The notes under the pieces: model-generated
What the model was told of the DNA's origin: nothing
Database searches by the model: none
What the model saw: only the letters and a program-made list of their open reading frames with translations
In this document: positions 25,577-34,283 of the stretch, piece by piece
How positions within the stretch are numbered: position 1 is the stretch's first letter
Layout of the letters: each line of letters opens with the position of its first letter
Made by a program: the position numbers and the translations under genes
NCBI RefSeq assembly: GCF_001677275.1
Contig: NZ_CP016179.1
Coordinates: 62,001-126,000, forward strand
DNA length: 64,000 nt
Origin: Vibrio breoganii
GTDB lineage: Bacteria > Pseudomonadota > Gammaproteobacteria > Enterobacterales > Vibrionaceae
Direction of reading: 5' to 3'

Positions 25577-27817
25577 CTATCGGTGCTGTTGAGACCGAGG
25601 AGCTAATTGCATGAACTCATTCGTGGGTAGTGCTTGTCCTTTGTGTTTTAAATCATGGTAATTCAATAGGAACCCTTCAACGCGATTGTTTTGGGCGGCT
25701 ACAGTGAACTCATTATCGGTTTTCGTCAGCATTTTAATGATGCTGCGTGACTCGTTGTAGTAACACATTGAAGATCGCTTGATCAGTGCTCGGTACTTCT
25801 TTCCTTCCTCTTTGGGGAGATTCGTGAAAAACAGTGGAGACACAATAAAGAGACCGTACTTCGTGTAATGGATTGCTGAGTCTTTTTTGTTGAAACTCAT
25901 TCGCCCATCGTCAATCTCTTGTTGGATGTAACCAAGCATTCCACTTTTCACTTCTTTGTCTGCGGCCAGTTTTCGTGCTTCACGACTCTGGGAGACTTTA
26001 AGCCAGGGCGGAACGTTCTCGTTACCAAGAGGGATGAGTTCGGCAGTTTCTTTGCTTTCATCACTATCGGTGTCCTTATCGTTGCTTTGTTGAGGTGGTG
26101 CAACGGTGGATACTTCTGGTGAAGGTGTTGCCTGCTTCGGCGTTTCGGCAGGGCCAAATGATGGGATAATCATATCGACATCATCATCAACAGCTTGCTC
26201 TTTTGGTGGGGTAACCACTTTAGAGGTAGGCTTTTTCGCTTTGGACGTTTTTGAGGTGGTGTCCGCAGCTGGAGGTGGTGTTGATTTGGCGCTCTTTTGT
26301 GCTTTAGCAGTTTTTGCGCGTGTTGGCGCACGAAGACCTGCAGGTTTGCTCGGTGCTTCAGTGGTTTCCAGTGTACCAATCTCGCGAGATGGCGCTGGCT
26401 TGGGTGGTTCGAGATCGAGAGGCTTCTCAACAGTAGAGACTTTAATGCCATGGTCTGACGAATCATCCATTTGGTTGTGTTCGGGCTTACTTTCTAGAGG
26501 TTGATTGACATAGATTGCCTCATGAAGCTCGCCATCAATTTCTTTCGTTAAAGGTCCGCAATTTAACGTCCCTAGCGTCTTTTCGCTGAATTGTACGTGT
26601 GCACCTTGTGTCAGCGTGTCAGCGTAGTCGAAGCCCGGAAAGAATTCGGCTTTGAAGGCCAAGTAGGACAAATCACGTCGAGTTTGCTTTCGTTCTGTAT
26701 AGAAGTCGGCCCACCACAATGAATCCCCAGAGGGTGCTTTCAGAGTAACGTTATTGTCCAGCAGCAGTTGGTAGGTGTGATTAGCTTTAGGAACGCTGAC
26801 GCCTTTTTGTTGCAGGAGTCGATTGGCAATCTCAACTATCTGTGTTGCTGAAGCGAAGACAATGTTACCGGCACGCTCAACGTGGGACATTTTATCGCTG
26901 TGTCTTTTGTTAATGATTAAGTTGTACTTGCTAGGGTTAGCCAAGATCTCTTTAAAGGTGTTGAGGTAGGCCAAATGCAAGGGTTGGTCAGCTTGCGATT
27001 GGCTAGTTGAATGCAACATATGCGGTTGGTCATTGTTCTCAAGGAAGACTTCAACACTGGTTTTATCGCCTTGAATGACGCTGTTGTGGACAGCGCTATC
27101 GTGTCCATGATCGGAGCTGATGGCATGAAGCATGTCGATTAACAGGGTGTCGCTGGAGTCCGAAATCCACTTGATTGCGCGATGGGGCACGCAGTCTAAA
27201 AGCATGGAAGGGGCGGCCAGTTCGTGGCTGTTTTTATCATACGCATTCGAGCCAGCTTCTTTACGACGCTGAAAGCGATAGGCTACTTTCTCTTTTTCAC
27301 TCGGAATGTGTCCATACATAAAGCTCCAATTCACCCAATTGTCTTTCACAAGCACTTTAAAACTCACGTCAGTAAATGCTTTGCCGGCATCGTGCATCAT
27401 GGCTGATACAAATACTGCATAAGTGAAGGCTGGAAGGAGCTGCTGGATCTTTTCCTCATCTTTATCAGGAAAATAGTTGTATTGCATAGAGGCGCGCATC
27501 GCGTAGAGCGCGGTTTCTAGAGTGTGTTCAAGCAAGCCATATTTGTACGAGTGGTGATTGCTCTCACTAGCAGGTACAGCTTGAAAACGAATGGCGAGAT
27601 GCTTGATGACATGCATGTAAAACTCATTCCAGAGTTTGTCATTAATGCCGGCGCACTCTTTGATTTGAAACACCAATTGTTGTCGGTATTCGGTATTTAG
27701 AAGTGAATCCGCATCAAGAAAGATCAGTTCGTCCTTATGGCCTGCGCCACTGACTCTTCTCTCTTCCTGTTTGGCACTGATGGCCACTACGTTCGACTTC
27801 TTCTTCTTAAAAAACAT
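25577..27817 (-). CDS. traI: MobH-family relaxase TraI (TraI_2/HD type)
   Basis: About 746 aa from ATG 27817. The frame continues 70 codons further upstream, but that part is unlike the family, whose members begin near FFKKK. Relaxase/HD motifs are HHSYKYGLLEHTLE (residues 88-101) and MHDAGK (141-146), characteristic of MobH relaxases such as SXT/R391 and PFGI-1 TraI. A long Pro/Lys/Thr-rich linker (about 460-610) joins a C-terminal TraI_2_C-like winged-helix domain (YTKYGLFIVSPLFF near 655). It nicks the element at oriT and starts transfer. Transcribed opposite to its neighbours, so its promoter lies in 27818-28098. Confidence 0.9.
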   Translation of the reverse strand: MFFKKKKSNVVAISAKQEERRVSGAGHKDELIFLDADSLLNTEYRQQLVFQIKECAGINDKLWNEFYMHVIKHLAIRFQAVPASESNHHSYKYGLLEHTLETALYAMRASMQYNYFPDKDEEKIQQLLPAFTYAVFVSAMMHDAGKAFTDVSFKVLVKDNWVNWSFMYGHIPSEKEKVAYRFQRRKEAGSNAYDKNSHELAAPSMLLDCVPHRAIKWISDSSDTLLIDMLHAISSDHGHDSAVHNSVIQGDKTSVEVFLENNDQPHMLHSTSQSQADQPLHLAYLNTFKEILANPSKYNLIINKRHSDKMSHVERAGNIVFASATQIVEIANRLLQQKGVSVPKANHTYQLLLDNNVTLKAPSGDSLWWADFYTERKQTRRDLSYLAFKAEFFPGFDYADTLTQGAHVQFSEKTLGTLNCGPLTKEIDGELHEAIYVNQPLESKPEHNQMDDSSDHGIKVSTVEKPLDLEPPKPAPSREIGTLETTEAPSKPAGLRAPTRAKTAKAQKSAKSTPPPAADTTSKTSKAKKPTSKVVTPPKEQAVDDDVDMIIPSFGPAETPKQATPSPEVSTVAPPQQSNDKDTDSDESKETAELIPLGNENVPPWLKVSQSREARKLAADKEVKSGMLGYIQQEIDDGRMSFNKKDSAIHYTKYGLFIVSPLFFTNLPKEEGKKYRALIKRSSMCYYNESRSIIKMLTKTDNEFTVAAQNNRVEGFLLNYHDLKHKGQALPTNEFMQLAPRSQQHR

Positions 27818-28098
27818 ATCCCGATCCAATGTGTTGGTACTTAATGCGGAGGGGGATATCGACCATTTCGACCATAAGAATTCAGTGACAGACCAAAAAG
27901 GGAACGCGACAGAGCGTGGAAACTGTGATCGCGAGACTAAAAACAGACGAATTAATCGTATTTTTTTGGCGATACATGACTTAGGCCAGTGTGGCCAAGT
28001 GTAGCGCGGTAGATTGGAGGCATGCATTGGTAGTAGGCACAGACATCATCAACAGTATTGTTTGGCATGGCGCTCCCATTGAGCGTTCAAAATGTCAG
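27818..28098. promoter_or_regulatory. Divergent intergenic region between traI and the 28099 gene
   Basis: About 280 bp. It contains the palindrome GGCCA-GTG-TGGCC at 27984-27996, a CGACCA direct repeat near 27850-27863 and a T7 run near 27961. It must hold the promoters of two divergent units and is a plausible oriT location, although no nick motif is recognised. Confidence 0.35.
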
Positions 28099-28737
28099 AT
28101 GGCTGACCTTACTTATACGCAGGCTTGTGCTTTAGGGGAGAGACTTCGTGAGCGTTTAGTGGCGAAACCTTCAGAGCGATTTAAATCGCAACGACAGGCG
28201 GACGCGCTATCGAAGTTGCTAAAACGAAGTGGAGTGCGCCGACTATTAAGTCGAAGCTACAAGATGGCAGGTTTGACCCCAAAGGGTCAGATAGCCTTGA
28301 TTGAGGCGTTGGAGCGTAGGGTGACGCCCGGTGATCTGGATAAAGGAAAGATTAGCGCGCCTGATGTGGCGGGTTATACCGAGATTCCTCAGTTGACCGC
28401 ACTTGTTGCTCAGACGTTGTTGGTGTTGACGATTGTAGGTATTCGCACGGAGGAAGATTTATTGTCTGTACTGGATGATGATTACGAAACGTGCGCTCGT
28501 TCTGCGATTAAAGAGTTTGGCTTAAGAGAGCCGTCAAAAACAGGTTGGTCTAGAACCTACCTGCATACGATGGAAGTGGCTTTCTACGGTGTGGTGCGAA
28601 TGATGCAGATATCACCACCAAGCCCAAAGGTGGAAGCGTGGTTGAATGATCAGTCGCGTGAAGATTTGAATGATTATTGTCAGCGTGTCGTCTCAATGGT
28701 TATGGAAAGCCAATTCAGACCATTTGACGGGAGTTAA
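28099..28737 (+). CDS. Unrecognised protein upstream of the PFL_4669-like cluster
   Basis: 212 aa from ATG 28099 (MADLTYTQA); the frame is open upstream and no SD clearly settles the start. Mostly helical and basic, with a segment RLLSRSYKMAGLTPKGQIALIEALER that could be a DNA-binding helix pair. No family recognised. First of four genes transcribed together (spacing 3 bp, then overlap, then 12 bp). In PFGI-1 elements this position holds ParB/DUF2857-type genes of element maintenance. Confidence 0.5.
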   Translation: MADLTYTQACALGERLRERLVAKPSERFKSQRQADALSKLLKRSGVRRLLSRSYKMAGLTPKGQIALIEALERRVTPGDLDKGKISAPDVAGYTEIPQLTALVAQTLLVLTIVGIRTEEDLLSVLDDDYETCARSAIKEFGLREPSKTGWSRTYLHTMEVAFYGVVRMMQISPPSPKVEAWLNDQSREDLNDYCQRVVSMVMESQFRPFDGS

Positions 28738-28740
28738 TAC

Positions 28741-29031
28741 GTGAATTTTGATTGTGGCGAAAAAGATCGCATTGCAAATACGGCGTTAGTATCGCTGTTA
28801 AAGTCCTTCTATTTGAAGAATGTTTATCATGATAGTGAAAATCGATTTGGCATAGGTGCTGCATCGGACCTCATTAAAGTGGTAGTGCGCGCATTAGATA
28901 GCGGCGTGAATGTCTGGAATGAAATATCAGAGATTCATAAGGAGACAAAAAGCGGAGTAGTTTTAGTTGATGAACGGGCTACCCAGTTATTAATAAAGTC
29001 TTTGGAAGGAAAAGTGACATATGAGTATTAG
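28741..29031 (+). CDS. Small unrecognised protein
   Basis: 96 aa, GTG start with GGGAG 8 bp upstream, lying 3 bp after the previous stop and overlapping the next gene by 11 bp. Acidic, soluble, contains a helix-rich core (GAASDLIKVVVRALDSGVNVWNE). No family recognised. The tight operon position supports that it is real. Confidence 0.5.
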   Translation: MNFDCGEKDRIANTALVSLLKSFYLKNVYHDSENRFGIGAASDLIKVVVRALDSGVNVWNEISEIHKETKSGVVLVDERATQLLIKSLEGKVTYEY

Positions 29032-29704
29032 TTCACTACAACGTCGTGTCGCAAAAGCGCATTCATTCGAAATTGATGGTGGCGTCATATTACGTGCGGT
29101 AAATGAGTGTATTGAAAAAAATTCCCATGAACATCTGGCTGAGATGATTGGGTGTTCGGTTGAGCAGGCGAAAGAAATATTATCGATGCCTCACTCTGTA
29201 ATATTGTTTCATGCGCTAGATGAATTTTATTCGTTGCAGTCTGTTGCTTCATCTTTATTTAAGCAGTCGAGTGAGAAGAGTCGCACTGAGTTCTTTGTGA
29301 AATATGTTGAGTTTATCAAGATCTACAAAGAGACGGTTAAGCTAATTGGGTTGAATGCAAGTATCGATCAGGTGCTTGAGATGACTTGTCAGAACATTTT
29401 TAAACGTCGAGACTGGCCGAAACTACGATTCGTTTTCGCTACGGAAATTGAGGCTATCTACAAGGGCCACCAGCAGCGTAAGAAAGAGGTGCTGAACAAA
29501 CGCGAAGGCGAGATTGAAGTGGAGTGGAATGATCGAATCAAACACTCTAAAGGAAGGAAGTTAACTATCGCCGATAAGGTGCGTATTAGTAATGCAGAGG
29601 CAGGTTTGTCTCCAATGCGCTCAACGATGAGTGATGCAGAATACGTCATCAAGATTGCCGAAGAAAGCCTTGTGGATATCGTACAGATAAATCAACTAGT
29701 GTAG
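29021..29704 (+). CDS. Unrecognised helical protein, possibly DUF2857-like
   Basis: 227 aa, helical and basic. AAGGAAAAG is positioned 9 bp before the ATG. Segments LAEMIGCSVEQAKEIL and LIGLNASIDQVLEM loosely resemble the two helical motifs of DUF2857 proteins, which precede the PFL_4669 gene in related elements as this one does. The resemblance is weak, so the family assignment is tentative. Possible DNA-binding or replication-accessory function. Confidence 0.45.
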   Translation: MSISSLQRRVAKAHSFEIDGGVILRAVNECIEKNSHEHLAEMIGCSVEQAKEILSMPHSVILFHALDEFYSLQSVASSLFKQSSEKSRTEFFVKYVEFIKIYKETVKLIGLNASIDQVLEMTCQNIFKRRDWPKLRFVFATEIEAIYKGHQQRKKEVLNKREGEIEVEWNDRIKHSKGRKLTIADKVRISNAEAGLSPMRSTMSDAEYVIKIAEESLVDIVQINQLV

Positions 29705-29716
29705 TAGGAGTCAACA

Positions 29717-30652
29717 ATGGCTATTCAGAAAACGGTTGTGCTTGAAGAAGATAGCGCAGACGCTAAAGCGGTAGAACCGCAGATCGACATTACCATGACG
29801 AAGGCTGAGCAAGACAGCATTGGTATCGTTCTTCATTCGAAGGACGCGCTAAAACTGCTTAACTCAGAGACCGTGTCTACTGGTAAGAACAAAAAGACCT
29901 TCCTTCCAGGGTTGCAGTGGTTTGACACTCGCCTTACGAATGTCGTTAACAGTGCAGGTAACGATGATCCCTTTGCCGATCAGTTGCTTCTTGATCTAGA
30001 GCGTCAGATTGACACTTTAGGTGAGACGATTGTCGCGAAGACCGAAGATCTGCAAGCGAAAATCAAAGAGTTGTTTGATTACAATGAGGCGACACTTAAG
30101 AAGAATGTCTCAGCGCATATTGCTGAGGTGAGTGTTAAGTTGAACTACCCATTATCAAACCGCATGTTGTGGGTCATTAAGGCCGTTGATCGCATGTTGT
30201 TCTTGGTCTATCAGGCAGAGAAACACAACATCATCTACACCCGTGCTGCGAAAGAGTATCGTACCGACGCGAAGCGCATGGTTCGTAACTTATTCCGAAG
30301 CTTGAACAAGTTCAACCATACGGGCATTACTCGTACCGATGTAGCTCATGCGACAAAGCGTACAGAGATTGCTTACAACCAGAACAAAGACATTGCGTTG
30401 ACACTTCCGGTTCTGCTGATGGAAGAGCGAGCGGATTGCGCTCCATACGTGGCCACTCGTCACGGTGATCGCTTGGACAAGAAGACTCGTGAAATGATTG
30501 TACGTTTGTACGCTGATGCCGATCGCCAGTCTCACGAGGAAATCTCAGAAGACCAGTTGATGAAGTCAGAATCTGATGCACCAAGTCGTGGATTGGATGA
30601 TGCCTTGGCGAGTGAGGCGGCTCCTGATTTTGCTGTCCAGTCAGTCAAATGA
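29717..30652 (+). CDS. DUF1845/TIGR03761 (PFL_4669-like, AcaB-type) ICE protein
   Basis: 311 aa. Signature stretches SKDALKLLNSE, LPGLQWFDTRLTNVV and DDPFADQLLLDLERQI match the TIGR03761/DUF1845 family of PFGI-1/SPI-7 elements. Related AcaB proteins of IncC plasmids activate conjugation genes, but that role is not shown for this subfamily. AGGAG lies before the ATG. Last gene of the four-gene unit, followed by a terminator. Confidence 0.8.
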   Translation: MAIQKTVVLEEDSADAKAVEPQIDITMTKAEQDSIGIVLHSKDALKLLNSETVSTGKNKKTFLPGLQWFDTRLTNVVNSAGNDDPFADQLLLDLERQIDTLGETIVAKTEDLQAKIKELFDYNEATLKKNVSAHIAEVSVKLNYPLSNRMLWVIKAVDRMLFLVYQAEKHNIIYTRAAKEYRTDAKRMVRNLFRSLNKFNHTGITRTDVAHATKRTEIAYNQNKDIALTLPVLLMEERADCAPYVATRHGDRLDKKTREMIVRLYADADRQSHEEISEDQLMKSESDAPSRGLDDALASEAAPDFAVQSVK

Positions 30653-30715
30653 TCGTCAGTATCAGAAATTAATTATCGAAAAGTTGGGTAATTTTTAGCT
30701 GAAATAGGTGATGAC

Positions 30716-30751
30716 AAAAAGCGTAACTGGAGTGATCTAGTGCGCTTTTTT
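30716..30751 (+). terminator. Terminator after the PFL_4669-like gene
   Basis: AAAAAGCG...CGCTTTTTT hairpin around a 16-20 nt loop; bidirectional in principle. Confidence 0.8.
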
Positions 30752-30759
30752 GCATTTTG

Positions 30760-30899
30760 GCGAGGACGAAAAGTGTGGTTGACGGTGGTTCGAGGTCAGT
30801 TTGAGTCATTTGTGAATGACGCGAAGTGTGTTTAATGGGTGTATAGCGAGGACGGAAAGTGTGAATAAGTCGTATTGGGCGAGGACGGAAGGTGTGAAT
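30760..30899 (+). repeat. Iteron-like direct repeats
   Basis: Three 21-bp copies of GCGAGGACGRAARGTGTG(R)(W)T at 30760-30780, 30846-30866 and 30879-30899, plus a degenerate copy near 30819-30836. Copies 2 and 3 are 33 bp apart (three helical turns). A GCGAGGACGG core also recurs near 31214. They lie in the 820-bp gene-free stretch 30653-31476. Confidence 0.6.
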
Positions 30900-31300
30900 G
30901 AGTAATAGTGTCATAGGGGTTGAAGGGTGATTTTCGGGGTGGCTCCCTCTATATAATATTTATAGGCTAGATATCTTAGTTAGGTTGGGAATTTTGAGAG
31001 CCATTTTAACAGGGTCAGTTTTTTGATATTTGGGTGAGATGGTTTTCAGAAGTGTGGCAAGATGGATTGTGGCGGGGTTGGTTTGGACTACCTAGGGCAC
31101 AGTTGAGAATTGGTCGAGTTGAATAGAAGGTTTGGGAGTGAAGATTAAATTGAAGTTCAGCTGGACAACATGAGTGAGTGATACTCGTAGAAAGGTCGGT
31201 CCTAACTCGCGTTGCGAGGACGGCGATGCGGTGAAACGCTATTTTTGTTACCCGCATGCTTTTACGAAGTAAGAAATAGTCCAAGAGTTTTTTGGATTGA

Positions 31301-31330
31301 AGCCCTGCAATTATGTTGCAGGGCTTTTTG
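31301..31330 (+). terminator. Strong terminator with no gene directly upstream
   Basis: AGCCCTGCAA-TTATG-TTGCAGGGCT followed by TTTTT. The nearest upstream + strand gene already ends at a terminator at 30751, so an RNA probably starts in between. Confidence 0.88.
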
Positions 31331-31476
31331 ATCTTGCGGGGCGGAGGAGTGGTGGGTTGATTGTGCGGGGTTTTAGTTGCTTGCCTGTCTTGATCTTTTT
31401 TTGTGAATAGATGTGTGAGCGGTGTCAAACATTGCCCTAATGAGTGGAGTTCATAAATCTACTATAGGTACTAGCA

Positions 31477-31893
31477 ATGAAGGCTTTAAGGGCTTTAAAA
31501 ATCGTTTTGATGTGTGTGGTGGCTCCGTTTGCTGTCGCTTCACAGCCAGTGCAGCTTCATGGGGAGCTGAATGGGTACACTCGTGTGGTTATTGATGCCA
31601 ACTATGAGCAGAAGAACCCGCTTCAGAAGGTGGTTTCTTTAGAGTTACCAAGTTCCATCCAGAATGTCGGTCAAGGCATTAATTTTGTCATTTATTCGAC
31701 GGGTTACCGTTTAGCGGATCTGGATGCTGTATCTCCAGAGGTGCTAGAGCTTCTCACGTTACCGGTGCCTTTAGTGAATACCACGTTTGTTCAAGTGACT
31801 GTTGAGCAGGTGATTGACGTATTGATTGGTCATGGTTTTGCGATTGAGGTTTCAGATGCAAGACGTGTGATCACTGTGGTTAAGAAGGTGTAG
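31477..31893 (+). CDS. PilL-like N-terminal domain protein (TIGR03748)
   Basis: 138-aa exported protein with a signal peptide (cleavage near AVASQ). The mature part, including SVQNVGQGINFVIYSTGYRL-like and VEQVIDVLIGHGFAIEV segments, fits the PilL/TIGR03748 domain that opens the second transfer operon of PFGI-1-class elements. Secretin-associated N-domain fold likely. The full-length PilL secretin part is not present. Confidence 0.72.
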   Translation: MKALRALKIVLMCVVAPFAVASQPVQLHGELNGYTRVVIDANYEQKNPLQKVVSLELPSSIQNVGQGINFVIYSTGYRLADLDAVSPEVLELLTLPVPLVNTTFVQVTVEQVIDVLIGHGFAIEVSDARRVITVVKKV

Positions 31894-31895
31894 TC

Positions 31896-32906
31896 ATGCG
31901 TAAAGAAAAGATGTCTCTGAAGGATTTGGGGGTTGAGGATGATTTGGCAGTGGAGTCATCTCAATCGGTTGATGTTAAGAGCGATGATGTTGTTGAGCCT
32001 TCTGTGTCGGAAGAGTCAGAGGTTGATAATGGTGGGATTCAAGGTTCGGTTGAAGACGGTCTACTGGCTGAAGATGATGAAGTCGTAGTAAAGAGCCCTG
32101 GTAAATCTTTAGTGAAGCGTGTTGCGCTGGCTTCTTTATTGGCGGTGATTGTGGTGGGGGGCGGTTATGTCACCTATCAGGGTGTTAAGCCTATGATTGA
32201 GAGTTTCACCTCGTCAGGTGAGCCTGTGGTGGTGTTTGATGCTCAGGGTTCAATTCAAGCTTTGACGATTGATGTGAATAGCTTGCGAAGTGACATGAAT
32301 GCGTTAAATGCGTCAGAGCGTTTAGTTGAGCTCGAGGCGGCGTCTGCGCGATTGAAGCAGTTGGAGTTGCTGTTTGGTAATACGGTAGCTCAGTTGCAGG
32401 GGGTTTCATCTGGTTTGCAGGAGTATCGAGATGCCAATGATAAGGCGATTGCTGAGTTGACTGAGCAGTTGGCGAGTGGCACTAAAAAGCATGAGGCCTT
32501 AGAGCGTCGTGTAACGAATATGAATCGCACGTTAAGTAGCCTTGAGGAGCGATTATTTGCAGAGCTAGAGAAGCAGCTGAGTGATGTTTCTCATTCAATA
32601 GCGCCACCAGCACAAAAAAACAAAACGGGTACTTCAGGGGCGACTACAGCCAGTTCTGAGAGTGCGGAAGTGTCAGTGACATCATCTGTTCCAGAGGTGA
32701 CACGTTTGGGGCCGTTATTCTTGAAGCAGGTGGTTGATATTGGAGGTCGTAATATCGCTATCATCACTGATGGGTTGTCCGGTTCAATTCAGTTGGTGAG
32801 CGGCAATTCTTTTGGCCACTGGTATGTCAGTGAAGTGAATAAAGAGCATTTGGTGGCTCGTCATAAGCTGGATGGGCGAATGGTTAATCTGGTGGTGTCC
32901 GAATGA
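31896..32906 (+). CDS. Bitopic coiled-coil membrane protein with PilP-like C-terminus
   Basis: 336 aa: an acidic cytoplasmic N-terminus, one transmembrane helix (about residues 68-90, VALASLLAVIVVGGGYVTY), a coiled coil (about 115-225) and a C-terminal beta domain (IGGRNIAIITDGLSGSIQLVSGNSFGHWYV) resembling PilP/pilotin-type domains. Overlaps the next gene by 4 bases. Probably an inner-membrane alignment protein of the pilus/transfer machine. The family is inferred, not recognised with certainty. Confidence 0.55.
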   Translation: MRKEKMSLKDLGVEDDLAVESSQSVDVKSDDVVEPSVSEESEVDNGGIQGSVEDGLLAEDDEVVVKSPGKSLVKRVALASLLAVIVVGGGYVTYQGVKPMIESFTSSGEPVVVFDAQGSIQALTIDVNSLRSDMNALNASERLVELEAASARLKQLELLFGNTVAQLQGVSSGLQEYRDANDKAIAELTEQLASGTKKHEALERRVTNMNRTLSSLEERLFAELEKQLSDVSHSIAPPAQKNKTGTSGATTASSESAEVSVTSSVPEVTRLGPLFLKQVVDIGGRNIAIITDGLSGSIQLVSGNSFGHWYVSEVNKEHLVARHKLDGRMVNLVVSE

Positions 32907-33688
32907 GAAAGGTAAGTGTTCTTCTGTTGGGTTTGCTGTCAGGTTTCGTGGTGGCTTCGGAGCAGCGTTTAGTGGCTCCTTTGGAAGTTGAATCAATTCG
33001 CGTAGTTGATAGTCAGTTAGGTACTTCGAAGGTGGATTATCGCGTTGATGGTCTGGAGATCGAGTTGACGGCTGAAGATAAGGTGAAGGCGAGAAATTGG
33101 TATTTATCGGAGGAGGACTGGGCGAAGTATAAGTATGCGATGCAGTACACGCCTCGTGGTCTTGTGAGTCCTAATTTAGAGCCGCCGATCGTACTGGGTG
33201 TCATGGCAACGAATGATCGTGCTCGCACTCGATACGCGAACATTATGAATCGCTTGGAACTGGATCGTCAGGAACGAGAGATTGCATTCCAGCAGGCGGC
33301 GAATGTTTTGTTGGCTCAAATGAAGCCAGATGAGGTGGTTGAGTTGTCTCCTATTCAGCAGCAGTTTGGTCAGAAAAAGACGGCGCTCAATAGTGTGTTT
33401 CTTGATGCATCGTCGTGTGATGTTGAGTGTAGGCGCTTCCTAATGCGTTCGTTTGCTGGCACATCGAGTACGACACAGCTCACTTATTACTATTTCAATG
33501 GTAATGAGTCGCAAGCTAGAAGTGTTGTACTGGCGTCAGGAGTGTCGTCTGCGGATATTGAGCGTAAAGATGTGTATTTCCTTGATGGTTCTGAGTTGAT
33601 AAAGCGTTATGAGAGTAAGCACAATGTACCGTTTAGGGTGTATCAGAATGGTGAGCAGACAAGGGTATTTGAAGTTACTCGTTTCTAG
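32903..33688 (+). CDS. TIGR03759 (PFL_4693-like) ICE protein
   Basis: 261-aa exported protein. The segment WYLSEEDWAKYKYAMQYTPRGLVSPNLEPPIVLG followed by RARTRYANIMNRLE is the TIGR03759 signature (the quoted parts are shortened by design of the family motif). Signal peptide ends near VASEQ. Lies between the PilP-like gene and the transglycosylase, as in PFGI-1 modules. Role in transfer unknown. Confidence 0.78.
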   Translation: MRKVSVLLLGLLSGFVVASEQRLVAPLEVESIRVVDSQLGTSKVDYRVDGLEIELTAEDKVKARNWYLSEEDWAKYKYAMQYTPRGLVSPNLEPPIVLGVMATNDRARTRYANIMNRLELDRQEREIAFQQAANVLLAQMKPDEVVELSPIQQQFGQKKTALNSVFLDASSCDVECRRFLMRSFAGTSSTTQLTYYYFNGNESQARSVVLASGVSSADIERKDVYFLDGSELIKRYESKHNVPFRVYQNGEQTRVFEVTRF

Positions 33689-34208
33689 TGTGCTGTTTGT
33701 TGGTTCGATAGGGGATGTGCACGGTAGTGAGAAGTGTATCCCTTATTTTTTTCGGCATGTAGCGGCTCAGGAGTCTATACCGGCGGACAAGTTCTATGCT
33801 CTAGCGCTGCAAGAGTCCGGGATGAAAATGCAGGATGGATCGTTTGGCCCTTGGCCGTACGTGATAAACCACAAGGGTAAGGCTTTTGTATACCCTGATT
33901 ACCAGGCGTTGGTGTTGGGTGCAAATGAGTTTGTTGGGAAGGGGTATTTGACCTTTGATGTGGGTTACTTTCAGGTCAACTGGCGCTGGCACTCGGAGAG
34001 GGTTAAGAGTTTGGCCCACTTTGCACATCCAGTGGTGAATGCGAGGGTGGCTGCTCAAATATTTCGGGAGCAGTACCGTAAGCATGGGGATTGGTCAGTG
34101 GCGGCGGGTCGTTACCATAATCCATCAAATACCAATGGTTTTGCAGACCGATACGAATCGAGTTACCGCGATTGGGTAGTCAAGATAGGTAGAGAATACC
34201 GTTGTTAG
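33648..34208 (+). CDS. Lytic transglycosylase of the transfer system
   Basis: 186-aa exported enzyme (ATG 33648; signal sequence ends near GDVHG) that cleaves peptidoglycan to let the apparatus pass. The catalytic Glu is in ALALQESG (about residue 56), followed by GYFQVNWRWH and AAGRYHNP, typical of SLT/PilT-type conjugative transglycosylases. It overlaps the previous gene by 41 bp. TTG 33669 (after AAGGGTAT) is an alternative start. Confidence 0.85.
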   Translation: MVSRQGYLKLLVSSVLFVGSIGDVHGSEKCIPYFFRHVAAQESIPADKFYALALQESGMKMQDGSFGPWPYVINHKGKAFVYPDYQALVLGANEFVGKGYLTFDVGYFQVNWRWHSERVKSLAHFAHPVVNARVAAQIFREQYRKHGDWSVAAGRYHNPSNTNGFADRYESSYRDWVVKIGREYRC

Positions 34209-34283
34209 TGGGAGTCCGTTGATTTTGGGGATTCTCTAAAAGAATTACCTCAATAAGTATTGGGGGTTGTCGGGAAGTATTGA

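Noticed and set aside
26106..26504. 132-aa + strand ORF
   Set aside because: Shadow of the Pro/Lys linker of TraI; no independent start signal.
27818..28027. N-terminal 70-residue extension of TraI
   Set aside because: The open frame continues, but the residues do not resemble MobH relaxases and no SD supports it.
31015..31428. 137-aa - strand ORF in the gene-free region 30653-31476
   Set aside because: Pro/Thr-rich nonsense composition, and it crosses the strong + strand terminator at 31301-31330.
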